From positions 3,259,168 through 3,323,167 of the forward strand of contig VCAZ01000015.1 in the NCBI GenBank assembly GCA_005784505.1: DNA of 64,000 nt. The letters run 5' to 3'. The notes under the pieces are model-generated. The model saw only the letters and a list, made by a program, of their open reading frames with translations. It did not search any database and had not been told where the DNA came from. The position numbers and the translations under genes are program-made. This document shows, piece by piece, positions 24,133-34,457 of the stretch. This DNA is from Bagarius yarrelli. Its lineage: Eukaryota > Chordata > Actinopteri > Siluriformes > Sisoridae. How positions within the stretch are numbered: the first letter of the stretch is position 1; every line of letters begins with the position of its first letter.

Positions 24133-24270
24133 CATTTACGGCATTTGGGACACACCCTTATGCAGAGCCATCTATCTGTTTGATACAACTGAGCAATTGG
24201 GGGTTAAAGGCCTTGCTCAGGGGTCCAGCAGTGGTAACTTGGTGGTGCTGGGAATCAAACCCTGATCTTC
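24133..24270 (-). repeat. SINE family B, reverse orientation
   Basis: GGCATTTGGGACACACCCTTATGCAGAGCC, then ACAACTGAGCAATTGGGGGTTAAAGGCC, CAGCAGTGGTAACTTGGTGGTGCTGGG and AATCAAACCCTGATCTTCC. The A-box end is replaced by the Tc1-type fragment that follows without a gap. Confidence 0.8.
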
Positions 24271-24341
24271 CACTCCAATCACAACACGCATGTCTTCATA
24301 GAGCTCAGGGACTTTGTACACGGGGGCATTGTCGTGCTGGG
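24271..24341 (+). mobile_element. Tc1/mariner-family internal fragment
   Basis: CACTCCAATCACAACACGCATGTCTTCATAGAGCTCAGGGACTTTGTACACGGGG-type sequence is colinear with the start of the element at 41511 (CACTCCAACTAGAACACAACATGCCTTCATGGAGCTT). The GGGGGCATTGTCGTGCTGG piece is a well-known internal block of fish Tc1/mariner repeats. Confidence 0.65.
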
Positions 24342-24361
24342 CTTTTTTACTTCTAGTAAAA

Positions 24362-24445
24362 TGAGCAGGGCCCTTAATCCTCAATTGCTCAGTTGTTTAA
24401 ATGAAATAAATATCTGGATAAGGTCGTCTGCCAAATGTTTGAAAT
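24362..24445 (+). repeat. SINE family B 3' half
   Basis: GAGCAGGGCCCTTAATCCTCAATTGCTCAGTTGTTTAAATGAAATAAATATCTGGATAAGG-type sequence ends in GTCGTCTGCCAAATG. The orientation is opposite to the copy at 24133, from which it is separated only by the Tc1-type fragment. Confidence 0.75.
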
Positions 24446-26021
24446 GTTAATGTAAACCAGGTACAAATAAGGTTCTTCAATATTAATGTTAATAAATTCA
24501 ACATTAATAAGTCAATAATTAATTAGTTACGTTAAAAATTCTATTACTTTTTTTAACACAGATTATTTGTAATTGCTTGAAGTTTGTGGATGTTTGGAAG
24601 TATTTTAATTATGAGTTCGAGCACTCTAAATGAAGTGTCTGCCATATGGATGGTTTTCAGTTCATAATTATAAACAATTAGAAGCTTTGGGGCACTAAAA
24701 AAGCAAAATAAATCATAATTTGGTCCAACATTCAAAAACCACATCCATGAGGCAACATCGTTTTTCTTCCCTAATTTCCCAAGAGTAGCTGTTCATAGTA
24801 GCAAGGCTTTTGGAGTACTGGTTCATCACAAATCCACACAGATCTCCCAATTTACCATACCCCATGATGCTTCGCCATCTGTCGCTACAGTGCCTGCTTT
24901 TCACTCCAACGTACTTGAAGCCGTGAGAAAACAAACGTGATTGGTCTTTTATTTGGGTGTTGAGAGGAAAACAGCATTCAACGCTCCACCCATGTTATAT
25001 AATCCAATGTGCAGCTATCAATAGCTTTCTAACTGCATTCAGTGTGAGCATTAACAGGAAAATAACATACAAATACCATCTGATCACCAAATCATTACTT
25101 TCTTTAAATCCATATTTAATAATGATTCCTTGCCCATATCATTTAGCATGCCTCAACCTTTACTTTTGATGTATAATAATGTTATAGAGAAAAGCTTTTG
25201 CTAACCTGGGATTAGTGTTAGCGTTAGCATATTGCTGTTCTGTAAGGAACATGTTATATAATAAAGCATAGCCATGACTCATAGAATGGCATAATTATAG
25301 AACATAACATCAACTAGAAAGATTAGAGTTAGCACTAAGATAAAATGTGTTAGACAGTAACGATGATGTGTGTGTGGAGTAAATTGCTATACAATAGACA
25401 TATTCCCAGGACAAGCTACTTGGCAAAGAAGCTTATGAGGACATAGTGCAGCCCCACACCCCTCTGGGATTGCTCGCAGCCGATTGGCTAGGCTCGATTT
25501 AGAGCTTCCTGCCAGGAAGAGAAATCGTGTCTGGGCTGGTTGTCGTGGAAACTGTGCCCCAAGTGGTTCCTGGGAAGAAAGAAAGAATGGCAAAGGGATG
25601 GGTTTGATGAGGGAATGACTGTCTCTGGAGGGCAAAACTTTAAGACAGGCAAGCAAACTCAATATTTCCTTACACTATGATACTAACATTCGGTAGCTAA
25701 TCTCTGACTTTAAAAATCAATCATCAGTGTAAGACAACGTTCTTAAAGTAGAGTCAGTAAAAAATAGCCAGGGAAAATAGTGATCCTTTAAATTAAATTA
25801 CTAATTTATTAACAAGTGACGACAATCAAAATTAAGCATTCTGCAGGAAAGTACTTCAACATAAGAGTATGTACATAGAACTCCGGCAATTACAACCACA
25901 CTTTAAGGTTCACTGTCACTTTATCCACTGGTTTATTTTATTCTATTTTATTTTATTTAGTTTGATTTGATTTTAAATCTTTATTCTATTTTTTTCTTTT
26001 TTATTACTTTTTTAAAATGAA
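24446..26021. other. Single-copy spacer
   Basis: AT-rich. A minus-strand frame at 24713-24934 (73 codons) has fairly ordinary amino-acid composition but no recognisable domain. 25380-25660 is less AT-rich and repeat-free and could be conserved. Confidence 0.35.
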
Positions 26022-26170
26022 AATTTCACTACAGACCTGTCCAGGGTGTACCCCTCCTGCCCTTCGCCCTTGCAGAGGCGGCTGGGATGGGCTCCAGCAG
26101 ATCCCCGTGACCCCGAATTAGGGAATAAGCGGGTATAGAAAATAAATGAATGAATGAATTTCACTACAGA
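26022..26170 (+). repeat. 5'-truncated SINE family A with perfect 14-bp target duplication
   Basis: The 3' part of a V-SINE/DANA-like element (CCTGTCCAGGGTGTACCCC, GGCTGGGATGGGCTCCAGC, GACCCCGAATTAGGG, AATAAGCGGGTATAG and the ATGAATGAATGAA tail) is bracketed by AATTTCACTACAGA at 26022-26035 and again at 26157-26170. Heavy 5' truncation plus an exact duplication is the signature of LINE-driven target-primed insertion. The intact duplication suggests it is among the younger insertions here. Confidence 0.9.
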
Positions 26171-26875
26171 TACTGTGGGGATTTAGTTGATATATAAAAA
26201 TAGAGATATTAATTATTTATAAGAAAACTAATTATTTGTAACAAAATAAAACTGTGCAATTGGGTATTAAACCCTTGAAATTAGTTATTGCACTTTTTTA
26301 CTGTTGGCTTAAAGTTTCAAGGTTTTTCTTTGCCATACACAGAATATAATTAAAATGTGTCTTATATGTGTCCCATAGTGCAACTAGAAAAATGCAAAAT
26401 CTGTGCAAACTGTATTTGTATTTGATTCTATATGAATGAATTAGCCAAAAATTCTTTGATAAAAGTTTTTTTTTTCCTATTAAGCACACTTATTTATTTT
26501 CTTAGTACCCAAGTAGGTAGACACATTGCAAATATTTAAGTTATTTCCCACTTAAATAATTTTATTACAGTAAATGAAATTATGTAATAGTTTTTAAAAG
26601 GATATAAATCTGGGATATGGAGGTTTGTAGAAGTTAAATCACAAACGCTTGCTGGCTACAAAACGTTTGAGAATACTTGAAGTAAAGGATGTGATTGCAG
26701 CTCTTTGGAAAATGCCATAGCATTTAACACAGATTTGCTCTTGTCTTCCCCTGTAATCAGAGCCCTTGGTCAGTCTAGAGCGCATTCATCATGCTGAAGT
26801 TTCACTCTGGATATCTGTTCATCATTTTGGTAGTCATCTTCATTTATTGCTTTTTCATTTTCTTCTCTTTTCAAG
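26171..26875. other. AT-rich spacer leading into a splice-acceptor-like tract
   Basis: AT-rich, then from about 26690 less so. The last 35 bp (TTTATTGCTTTTTCATTTTCTTCTCTTTTCAAG) form a strong polypyrimidine tract with AG. Confidence 0.4.
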
Positions 26876-26965
26876 GTGCCGGCAACTCGGGCAAAAAGGA
26901 AGGAAAAGAGATGCTAAAGAAAAGAGCTGAAGAATGAAGCTACAGAGTCTTTGAAAACAACAGAG
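26876..26965 (+). other. Candidate internal non-coding exon (90 bp)
   Basis: The segment is purine-rich (GGAAGGAAAAGAGATGC, AAAGAAAAGAGCTGAAG), a composition typical of exonic splicing enhancers. It is flanked by a long pyrimidine tract ending CTTTTCAAG| and by a CAGAG|GTGAGAGC donor. Each of the three frames has a stop inside it, so if spliced it is 5' UTR or lncRNA. No gene identity can be given. Confidence 0.45.
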
Positions 26966-27363
26966 GTGAGAGCAGTGTGTTACAGTTTCCCGTAGATTAT
27001 ATTTCCGACCAAAGCTCAGTAATCTATCAAGGGGCATTTTTCTAATCACACGTAATTACATGCGGTTTTGTCAAAGCAGGGAAAAGAGTCGAAAGACATT
27101 CTAGACAATGTATAAACAGTTCACAAAGCAAAATGCATATTGTTCCGTATGAATTAGCTGATTTATGATATTTCCATTGACATGCATTTATTTGCCTAAT
27201 ATATTTACTAAAAGGTTTAAATGAAACAAAAGACTGTTTTCAATGAAAATTTACTTAATTTTTACCTATTTTCCAAATGGTCCAACCTTTTTTTTTCTTT
27301 AGCTATGCTAATGTCATTGTTTTTTGCAAATACACTCCAAATGTCCATATTTGCATTTGCCCT
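26966..27363. other. AT-rich spacer, nothing recognised
   Basis: No repeat or coding signal seen downstream of the candidate donor. Confidence 0.45.
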
Positions 27364-27520
27364 TATTGACTTACAGTATTCCTTGTTATACAACTGAGCA
27401 ATTGGGGGTTAAAGGGCCTTGCTCAGGGACCCAGCAGTAGTGGCTTGGTAGGGCTGGGAATCGAACCCGGGTCCTCAGATGGTAGTCCAACAACTTAACC
27501 ACTGCGCTACCACTTCCCCA
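27364..27520 (-). repeat. SINE family B, near complete, reverse orientation
   Basis: TTGACTTACAG at the tail side, then TACAACTGAGCAATTGGGGG, GGGCCTTGCTCAGGGACCCAGCAGTAGTGGCTTGG, GGGAATCGAACCCGGG (reverse B-box) and TCCAACAACTTAACCACTGCGCTACCACTTCCCC (reverse A-box and head). The extreme tail (the GTCTGCCAAATG end) is missing. Confidence 0.85.
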
Positions 27521-27852
27521 TATATTTGCTTAAAAATCATACAGCTAATAAACCTAATTTTTTAGTTAAGGGTTGTCTGTATTTTAAAGTATTTTTCAAA
27601 TTTGTATATTAATATACTTCAAATATTTACATATTCTAAAAAAGTTTAAAGAGTATTTGGATAATAGTAAGGAAACTTGCCCTAAGGTCTACCACAGAGT
27701 GTGCAATTTTGGAAGTGCACACTTTAGTTGACAAATGCGCAAGGAAACAAGTGTGCTAACGTGTACAATTGGACAGGTTTAAGTAAAGGGCATAAGAGTG
27801 TAAGTTTGGGTACTGAGACAGGGCCCTATTGTACCTTTAACCCTTAAGATCT
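27521..27852. other. AT-rich spacer
   Basis: No recognisable feature. Confidence 0.45.
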
Positions 27853-27995
27853 ATGGGGCTGGCAAAATTTTTAGCCCAACATCCTGGGATTATTGTGTCT
27901 TTCTGTCGGGCTACCAAAATGTATCCCTGCCCTGCCTGTCGGGCTCTCTTATAGAGAGGAAAAATGAATTCTTTTGCATTATTTTATAAATATAG
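27853..27995 (-). mobile_element. hAT-type MITE fragment, same family as 719 and 7172
   Basis: Reverse complement of the right half of those elements: GGGGCTGGCAAAATTTTTAGCCC, GGATTATTGTGTCTTTCTGTCGGGCTACC, CCTGCCTGTCGGGCTCTC, and GAATTCTTTTGCATTATTTTATAAATATAG. The other terminus is absent. Confidence 0.65.
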
Positions 27996-29473
27996 TTATG
28001 TGATTATGTTGGATGTAATTTTAGTGCATTTAAGAACCACTATCAATATGAGGGGTATTAAGATCACGTTAGAATGCGCCGTTGTGTTCTACTATTAATA
28101 AAAACAGACTTATGCATAGTGGTGGTGGAAATGCTAAGAATTAGTTTTAATCTTTTATTGCTTTTATTTTCTCTCTGATTATTTTAATTCCCTGTTTACT
28201 TGAATTTCAGATGATCTGCTATAGGTAGTACATCACAGTTCTGCCATGCATATTCTTTACACATTTTTTAAACATTGGATTTATTGGTCTGGGATTATTT
28301 TTTTTAATTTATCAAAATATATTCTGTTTAGTTTTAGATTTTTTTTTACCAGATGGGTTGAATACAGTACTTATGCAAAAAAAAAACCCAACAACTGTCA
28401 AGCCGGTTAAAATAAGCATTCAGGATCTGCAATGCAGATATAAAGTGTTAAAAATGTCACACTCTGAACAGGTCTTTACCTGAATAGCTGGTCTGTCATC
28501 TTTGTAATTACATCTCCTCCTCCAGTCATCCAGTCGCATTACTTATCATCTGTGACCAACCTGTTATTACCTTTATTGCTACTTGGCTATAAAGACAGCA
28601 GTGTTGAGATAAAGGATGTCATAGAGGTCTCATGTCTTGATAAAATCTGCCGTGCCTCCCAGACGGACACTGTTATTATAAATATGAGACATTTTCTTGT
28701 GTCTTCTCTATCTAAGCTGGAGAGACTAATACACACTGCCATATGGTGAGGTTAAGGCCTTAGGCTTATATTAACGACACCAAAGTGCTGAGAGATGTAT
28801 TTAGTAGTAGAAATGTGTGTGTGAGTGTGTTTGTAAGTGAGTAAAAGGCTATAGGAACTCATTTTTGGTGTTGGGAAGAAATGCAGCAGCTGAATCTCTA
28901 GTCACAGTAAGCATATTTTAAGGGATATTAACTTTAGGAGCAAAGAGCCTGGGGCTAAGAGCATATCTGGGTGAAAGTAGGGATAAAGTTTAATGAAGCA
29001 CATATGTGGTTAAAAAAGATGCGAATAGCAAAAACAAAGGCTTGTATCAATGTAAAGCGGCTGTATGACATATTTTTAAAGTAAAAATCCACCCTGAATG
29101 ACACTTTCCGCAGCAGTATAATCCATGCTGATAGTGCTACGGTGTAATTCAGTACCTGACTTCATTTCTATCATGAGCGAGCGATACTGTCCTCACTGCT
29201 TAAACAGATCAGCTTCCACAACTTTTACTTTCATTTCACCAACCGCACCATCAAGCCCATCCGGAAGTTCACTTGCAATATATACACCAAATTGCCCAAA
29301 GCTTGTAGACACCAAACTGTTGCCACCAGGGCAATTATGTTTATCTAAGTTGGAGCTTTACTTTAAATTTAGTTACTAAAACCTAGAGGCTTATGCATAA
29401 TTCCAGCATGATAATGCCCCTGGTCACAAAGCCACTGAGCTTACAGATAATGAGTTATGGTTAAAGTCTTCAG
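27996..29473. other. Single-copy stretch with candidate conserved blocks
   Basis: 28495-28760 and 29100-29400 are repeat-free, less AT-rich and motif-dense (for example CATCTGTGACCAACCTGTTATTACC and CTTGGCTATAAAGACAGCAG), unlike their surroundings. The frames at 28552-28749 and 29125-29379 cover them but show no domain. The rest is AT-rich with poly-T tracts. Confidence 0.35.
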
Positions 29474-29830
29474 GTTAGGTATGTAACCATAGTTCCCAGA
29501 GGGGATGAGACGCTTTGTTAAAACGCTTTGGGAACACCCTTTTATATTCTTTGCCCTGAAGCATGTGTGTAATCCAACCAATCAGAAAGCATTATGTCAC
29601 CAACATAATGTGTCCACCAGGAAGTAATGCTATATAAACACGAGCAGCACCACGCCTCGGTAAGCTCACATTCAGTGCAGCAGGGATGCTGGGGGTATGG
29701 CACGTGACGCAGTATCTTGTCCCCTTTGGGAATCATGGTTTTACATGTAATCCGGAGATGTTGCTCTTCAGGAATCCAAGCTGCGTCGAAACGCTTTAGT
29801 AACTAAAGCGGCCAATAGCTCTTGATTTTT

Positions 29831-30072
29831 TTTGGTGGCCCTGAAAGACAAAGCTCTGGCCCGATGCAGTTCTCAAACCACATGAAGGTCTACCTCCCCT
29901 CCTTTATCCATATCCATACCTGGTAATCCTGTAGCATTGCCATTGTATTAAGGTATGCACCTGCCTGATCTGCTAACACATATGCTCTGCCCACCAAGAT
30001 AAATGTTGTATTTAACGCGTTGGTAGGTAATTTGAGGGCCCCTAAAGATGATGTCGCACCTGGGGACAGATA
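29831..30072 (-). pseudogene. DIRS-like gag-type protein relic, frameshifted
   Basis: Minus strand 30072-29920 is open and contains YLSPGATSSLGALKLP and LVGRAYVLADQAGAYL, ending with TMAMLQDYQ. A frameshift then moves the match to 29917-29831, where MDMDKGGEVDLHVV, an in-frame stop, and ELHRARALSFRATK follow. These blocks align in order with the teleost retroelement protein that has a YL-P-A-SSL block, an AY-AAGQA-A-LHTMA-LQAYQ block, then D-GGEV and ELRRA-DLSLRATKE. The frameshift and stop make it non-functional. The code runs into the terminal-repeat-like sequence at about 29795, so the downstream part has been deleted. Confidence 0.7.
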
Positions 30073-30487
30073 GCGGATTGGGCCTGTTTAACTCATGGTA
30101 TTGCATGTTCTTTAGCCATAGCTATGTTTGAGTATGGCATAGTAGCCATGGCAAAGTATTTCACAGTAAACACTAAACTGTTTTGCTGAATATGCCTTAT
30201 TTCAAGATCTCGATCCTGAAAAAATTGAAAGCTCATAGGTGGAGGTTGCACCCTAGCTTTTAGGAAACATTTGTCTAATCTAATTTAAATCAACCTCCTT
30301 AATGCTCATGGCTTCCACCTTCTCGGAGGAGGAAAGCTGGAGTTGGGCCTCTCTCTGTGGGCTTCCTCAGCCAGAGCTAGAGGTGAGATAAGGCTAGGCT
30401 CGTCTCATACTTCTTCGGTAGGTCCACCTTTGGGAAAAAAACTTTGCAGCTAAAGGATGAAAGATCCACATGCAGCTTCAGACCAGC

Positions 30488-30517
30488 GGGTTGCTCTAGA
30501 CCGGGTTGCTCTAGACC
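30488..30517 (+). repeat. 15-bp tandem duplication
   Basis: GGGTTGCTCTAGACC occurs twice in perfect tandem, next to the retroelement remnant. Confidence 0.9.
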
Positions 30518-30520
30518 TTC

Positions 30521-31274
30521 TAGAATGAAGGTTTCCTTTAATCCTTAAACATATACTTCAGGGTCATAAATGACAAGAATTATTTTCTCATAGCAAGAAT
30601 TACTTTCTTCTAGCCCACAAGCCGGAGCACCGTTTGTTTTTTTGGAAATAAAAATCCCAAACCCCAAATAAAATGCATGAAAACAGCTTTGAAAGACAAT
30701 CTGCATGTATTAGGTATTATCCTCCCTGATGAGCAGGGCAGGTGTGCGCTGATCATCTGTACACTGTGTGCAACTTGTTGAACAAAAGGATTAACTCCAG
30801 TTGGGTGGAATAAGCAGGAATCAGCGCCGCACGACACGAAGCTTTTTGCCGACGAGGCCTGCAATTAAACCAAGCTCTGTTAATCTTTATGGCCTGCGCC
30901 TTAGGCATTGTGCACGAGCATGCATGCCGGCGTGCCTGTCAGGCTGCTTAATGCACCCTCAGGACCCCCTTGAGTCCCTCCCCGATCTGTACCGCACTAT
31001 AAAGAAACTGCAATAAATTACCATTATTTAATTAGCAACGCTTCAGTTATTTACAGCAGTATTTAAGGAAATGTAAATGAAGCTTTGCATGTCTAGAGGT
31101 GATGAATTTTTTATTGTGCCTGGTTATATTATTTCACGCTATTTGGGAATCAAAGGCACATTGCTTTTTAGATGCAGCAGTAATAGAGGTGCTGATAAAG
31201 TGGTGTGTCGCATACCTAAGAGGATCATTTTTTATTCATGCTTATATTTACCATCGGGTTTCATACCCAGCGTT

Positions 31275-31318
<44 letters not shown>

Positions 31319-32135
31319 ACATAATTTTCTAATATATTACAGTTAAACTTTTAGCACCATTTAGAATATTATAACAGTATTATATCTGGGAGACAGTTTT
31401 ATTCATCTTGTTCTTCCAAGCTCTCATTGAGTAAAACGTAGTTCTTCTGTAATTTAGTTTCCAAATAGGAAAGAAATGTTCAAGCTGTCAGAGAAAACAA
31501 CCTGTAAAATTCTTTGATATTTTGCATTTATTTTTAAAAAAAGTACCTATTCAGCATCAGTTTTATTAAATACAAAAAGTTGAATCAGAGATGCGTTAAT
31601 ACTGATAGGAATATTAGGTATGGGTGCCCAATATTGATGACATGCTCATCAGTGTGATATAATAACATGCTTATTTACTTATGCTCAGAAAAATGAAACA
31701 TATTTTTAATGTTGTCAGATGACACAACCTGACAGAATCTAGAAGAATTAGAATGATAAATGCTTAAATTAAATAAAAACATTTTTCTGAATTATTTTTT
31801 ACAATTTTATCATTTCTTTCTTATGAGAGCAGTTGACTTCTTAAGACAAGCAGACTTTCTTCGTCTACAATTTTCTTATTAGAAATTCATTTAGTTATGA
31901 TGTCAAAGCTTGAAAAAAGATGCTTATATTATAAACAAAAGCTTGTATCAAAGTAATAGTGTAGAATTGTGTATAGTGAAAGTATCAATCGATTATTTAA
32001 CTAAAAAGGATGTTGCAGTGGTGCTTTAATCTTATAACTCCAGTCCAGTCCTCTTACCCTCTCAATCTGAACTGTATACTCTGCTCAAGACCAGATCAGC
32101 TTCCTGGCACATAACATTTAAAAAAAGATTTGTTG
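30521..32135. other. Single-copy spacer with one microsatellite
   Basis: 30830-31015 is less AT-rich (GCACGAGCATGCATGCCGGCGTGC, a near-palindrome at about 30912-30935) and may be conserved. The remainder is AT-rich. The frames at 31077-31346 run into the (TG)n array and are not genes. Confidence 0.35.
31281..31316. repeat. (TG)18 microsatellite
   Basis: Uninterrupted TG run after a TGTGCG start. Confidence 0.97.
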
Positions 32136-32230
32136 TTGCTTAGCAGTTAGCTCTGTTGCCTTAAAGCAAGAATGTCCAGGCAGGGGTCTTTCTGTGTGGA
32201 GGTCTCCCTGAGCTTGCGTGGGTTTACTCA
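32136..32230 (+). repeat. SINE family A head fragment
   Basis: TTGCTTAGCAGTTAGCTCTGTTGCC, AAGCAAGAATGTCCAGGC, GGGGTCTTTCTGTGTGGAGG and CTTGCGTGGGTTTACTC, colinear with 7307-7440. The rest of the element is missing. Confidence 0.7.
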
Positions 32231-32987
32231 GAAAAAAGAGAAATTATTGAAATTATTGAAAAGGATTATCGAAAGAAAGACCTACACCCAAACTCGATTC
32301 ACTAACAAGCCCAGCTAGCATAAAGCGCACTAACTATTTCGTTTTTTGAAGGAAGAAGAAGTGAAGGAAGAAGAATGTTTCTGACTTTGACGGCTTTACT
32401 AAAGCAGCTCTTAAACATAAAGAATACAAAAAAGCCATATAATGTCAGTTGTGCATAATACGTGCATGATTATTATGAAGCTGCGTTAGCTGTAACAGAG
32501 ATATATAACCTGTACGCATGTGGTAAACAGTTGCTTACAGAATGTCTTGACTAAAACCCCAAAGGAATGCCACAGGTTTTTAGATATTAGTGGGAGCGTG
32601 ATGATTATTGTAGGTGAGAAATTATTCATAATTTAAATATTTTTAAGCCATTACATGAAGACTGTAATTTTTCTCACCAATTTGGGTTGCATAGTTGACA
32701 CATAGAAATCATTCAAGGCCTCAATAATTGAAAGTTTGAAGATGTTGAGCTCTGTTAATAACCTGGCAAAGCATGCTGTGGGTAATTTCACACACTTAAA
32801 ATGAATGGTGGCTCTCTGGCATGTCTGGTCCTGTTAGAGACAGTTAAGGCCAAAGTGCAGCGTGGGCAATTTCTTTTTCTCTAGCAAATCACCTAGGCCT
32901 TGTTTTGATTAGTCTTTCTATTGTAGAAGTCACAGGGCTTTTCTATAATCACAAACACAAGAGAAGGGAAGAGGGCACAGACTAATA

Positions 32988-33043
<56 letters not shown>

Positions 33044-33360
33044 TGTGCATGTATGGACCTCGCCCTTTTCTTTCTTTCATCTTTCATTACTATGATATTT
33101 TATGTGCAGTTGCACATTAAATAAATAAAACAAAATCATAAAAACAGTGAAATAATGAAAAACTTATCTTAAAAATGAAAACATTTGGGTCCAAATAAAT
33201 CTTAAAATCTTAGAGGATTCTTTTTATTCTTTAATAGGGGTGAACGGTATGACCACACTTCTATTTAATAATATAAATCACTTTATTTCAGGATAATGAT
33301 ACTGCGATAGTTGTTTAAATAGGTAGTTATACCTAAAAATGAACAGAAAAAGGCCTTATA
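32231..33360. other. Spacer with (TG)n and a degraded TAGGGGTG-type repeat
   Basis: AT-rich DNA. From 33236 a GGGGTGAACGGTATGACC-start repeat resembles 41030-41170 (GAGGTGAGCGGCATGACC, then ATTCTATTT and TATTTAAATAGG-AGTT). It is probably a fragment of a hAT-type MITE. The minus-strand frame at 32893-33087 is a microsatellite translation. Confidence 0.4.
32989..33040. repeat. (TG)26 microsatellite
   Basis: Uninterrupted TG run, 52 bp. Confidence 0.97.
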
Positions 33361-33438
33361 TCATCCATCCATCTATCTGTCCATCCATCCATTGTCTATA
33401 CCCGCTTATTCCTAATCAGGGTCAATGGGATCTGCTGG
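33361..33438 (-). repeat. SINE family A tail, reverse orientation
   Basis: CATCCATC-rich start (reverse of the GAATGAATG-type tail), then TATACCCGCTTATTCC, TAATCAGGGTCAATGGGATCTGCTGG. It matches the reverse of 26090-26160. No flanking duplication was found. Confidence 0.75.
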
Positions 33439-33570
33439 TGTATAGCTGTCATTAGGGGGAAAGGCAACTAGACATAAGCGGTAAAAATAATTGTAATTGC
33501 ACATCCTTAAAAAAGTTTATTGCTAGAAGTCGAATCCTAAACATGAATAGGGTACAGAATGGAGAACGAA

Positions 33571-34457
33571 GCTACTATTAGGGCAGAGCGATTATTCAAT
33601 ATCGTATCGCAATCACGATTTAAAAAACACTGCAATTAGCTAATCACAAAAGGCGGCGATGTAAATGCGATATAAAAAGTCCCAGACAAATCCCAGTCCT
33701 CCTTGAGTGAAAGTCATACCGGCCAATCAGCATGTTGGCTATGTGTGTGTAACACCTACCATTAAAAAAACAACAAAAAGGAACGCGCGGTGGAGTAAGA
33801 TTATGCCTTTTTTCGAGTCAGAGGGATCATTTAGCCAATTAATACAAAAAAGTATGTCTGTAATATAGGATTATTTCGGCTTCGAAGTGACAGACGCAGA
33901 ATAAAAAAGGTCATTTGCAAGAAAAAAAATGGCCACAGACGGCTGTTTGAGCAGTGTGTTGCTAAAAAGTTATCTGCAAGTACTTCCGACACTCCATACA
34001 GTAGCAAGCAATAAAATAGTATTTCAGAATTGTTTGCGGGTGTTATAGCATATAATAAGACAGTAAAAAACACCAGGAGATAACCAACACCATAACCCGC
34101 TAGCTCGCTAAAGACACAGCGCCTTTTAATGCAGTGACAAAAGATGGATTTAAAAACCTCATCTGAGTGGAAGTGATTTGTACTCAAAAATATCTTTTTT
34201 GTGTTTGTTTTTTTTTTAACTAAAATGCATTTAGGCAGCACTGACTGCATAACAGCAGCAAGAAACTAACCGTCAATTTGGTAGAAAGGCAGACTGTATC
34301 TGCTAGACTACAAGGAATTAGGAAATCTATAAAATGTGGGCTGCACACTTTTAAAAAGACTAAATAGCAATCGCAAATCGCAAAATCTGTCAAAAAAAAA
34401 AAAAAGTTGCAATTAGGTTTTTTTTTTTTTCCAAAATTGCACAGCCCTAGCTACTAT
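33571..34457 (+). mobile_element. hAT transposon with perfect 8-bp target duplication
   Basis: GCTACTAT occurs immediately outside both ends (33571-33578 and 34450-34457). The element (33579-34449, 871 bp) begins TAGGGCAGAGCGATT, and its right end read in reverse begins TAGGGCTGTGCAATT, so the termini match at 12 of 15 positions. An 8-bp duplication and TAGGGC-type ends are diagnostic of the hAT superfamily. The interior holds a decayed transposase (separate entry), so this is an internally deleted, formerly coding element. Confidence 0.93.
33803..34166 (+). pseudogene. hAT transposase relic: BED finger start and linker region
   Basis: A start codon at 33803 opens a frame that reaches, across one stop, DYFGFEVTDAE (33869-33901). 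This is the N-terminal edge of a BED zinc finger; after a stop and a one-base frameshift KVICK supplies the first finger cysteine. The second cysteine, the histidines and the central RNase H-like catalytic region are deleted. Coding match resumes at about 34077-34163 with EITNTITR, a stop, then LAKDTAPFNAVTKDGF and KNLI. That is the conserved linker of ZBED-type hAT transposases (I-AKDM-PFS-VE--GF). Several stops and the large deletion show it is dead. Confidence 0.8.

Larger units (their letters stand above)
29474..30520 (-). mobile_element. DIRS-like retroelement remnant with gag-type coding relics
   Basis: The left part has arms in inverted orientation: 29478-29497 (GGTATGTAACCATAGTTCCC) and 29728-29753 (reverse reads GGATTACATGTAAAACCATG). 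A direct echo of GATGAGACGCTTTGTTAAAACGC reads AGCTGCGTCGAAACGC at 29770-29795. This terminal sequence type belongs to a widespread fish retroelement. Further right, the minus strand encodes gag-like relics (see the pseudogene entry). No reverse transcriptase or recombinase remains. I assign it to DIRS from recollection of the protein that precedes the DIRS-type RT; a Gypsy-like source is the alternative. Confidence 0.6.

Noticed and set aside
24713..24934. 73-codon minus-strand frame with plausible composition
   Set aside because: No homologous family recognised, no splice sites or promoter around it, and length within chance expectation.
31077..31346. Cys/Val-repeat protein
   Set aside because: The repeat is a translation of the (TG)n microsatellite. 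The same applies to frames at 32893-33087, 34664-34978 and 61711-62077.
33831..34250. 139-codon minus-strand open frame
   Set aside because: It is antisense to the decayed hAT transposase inside the 33579-34449 element, where the sense strand carries the recognisable motifs.
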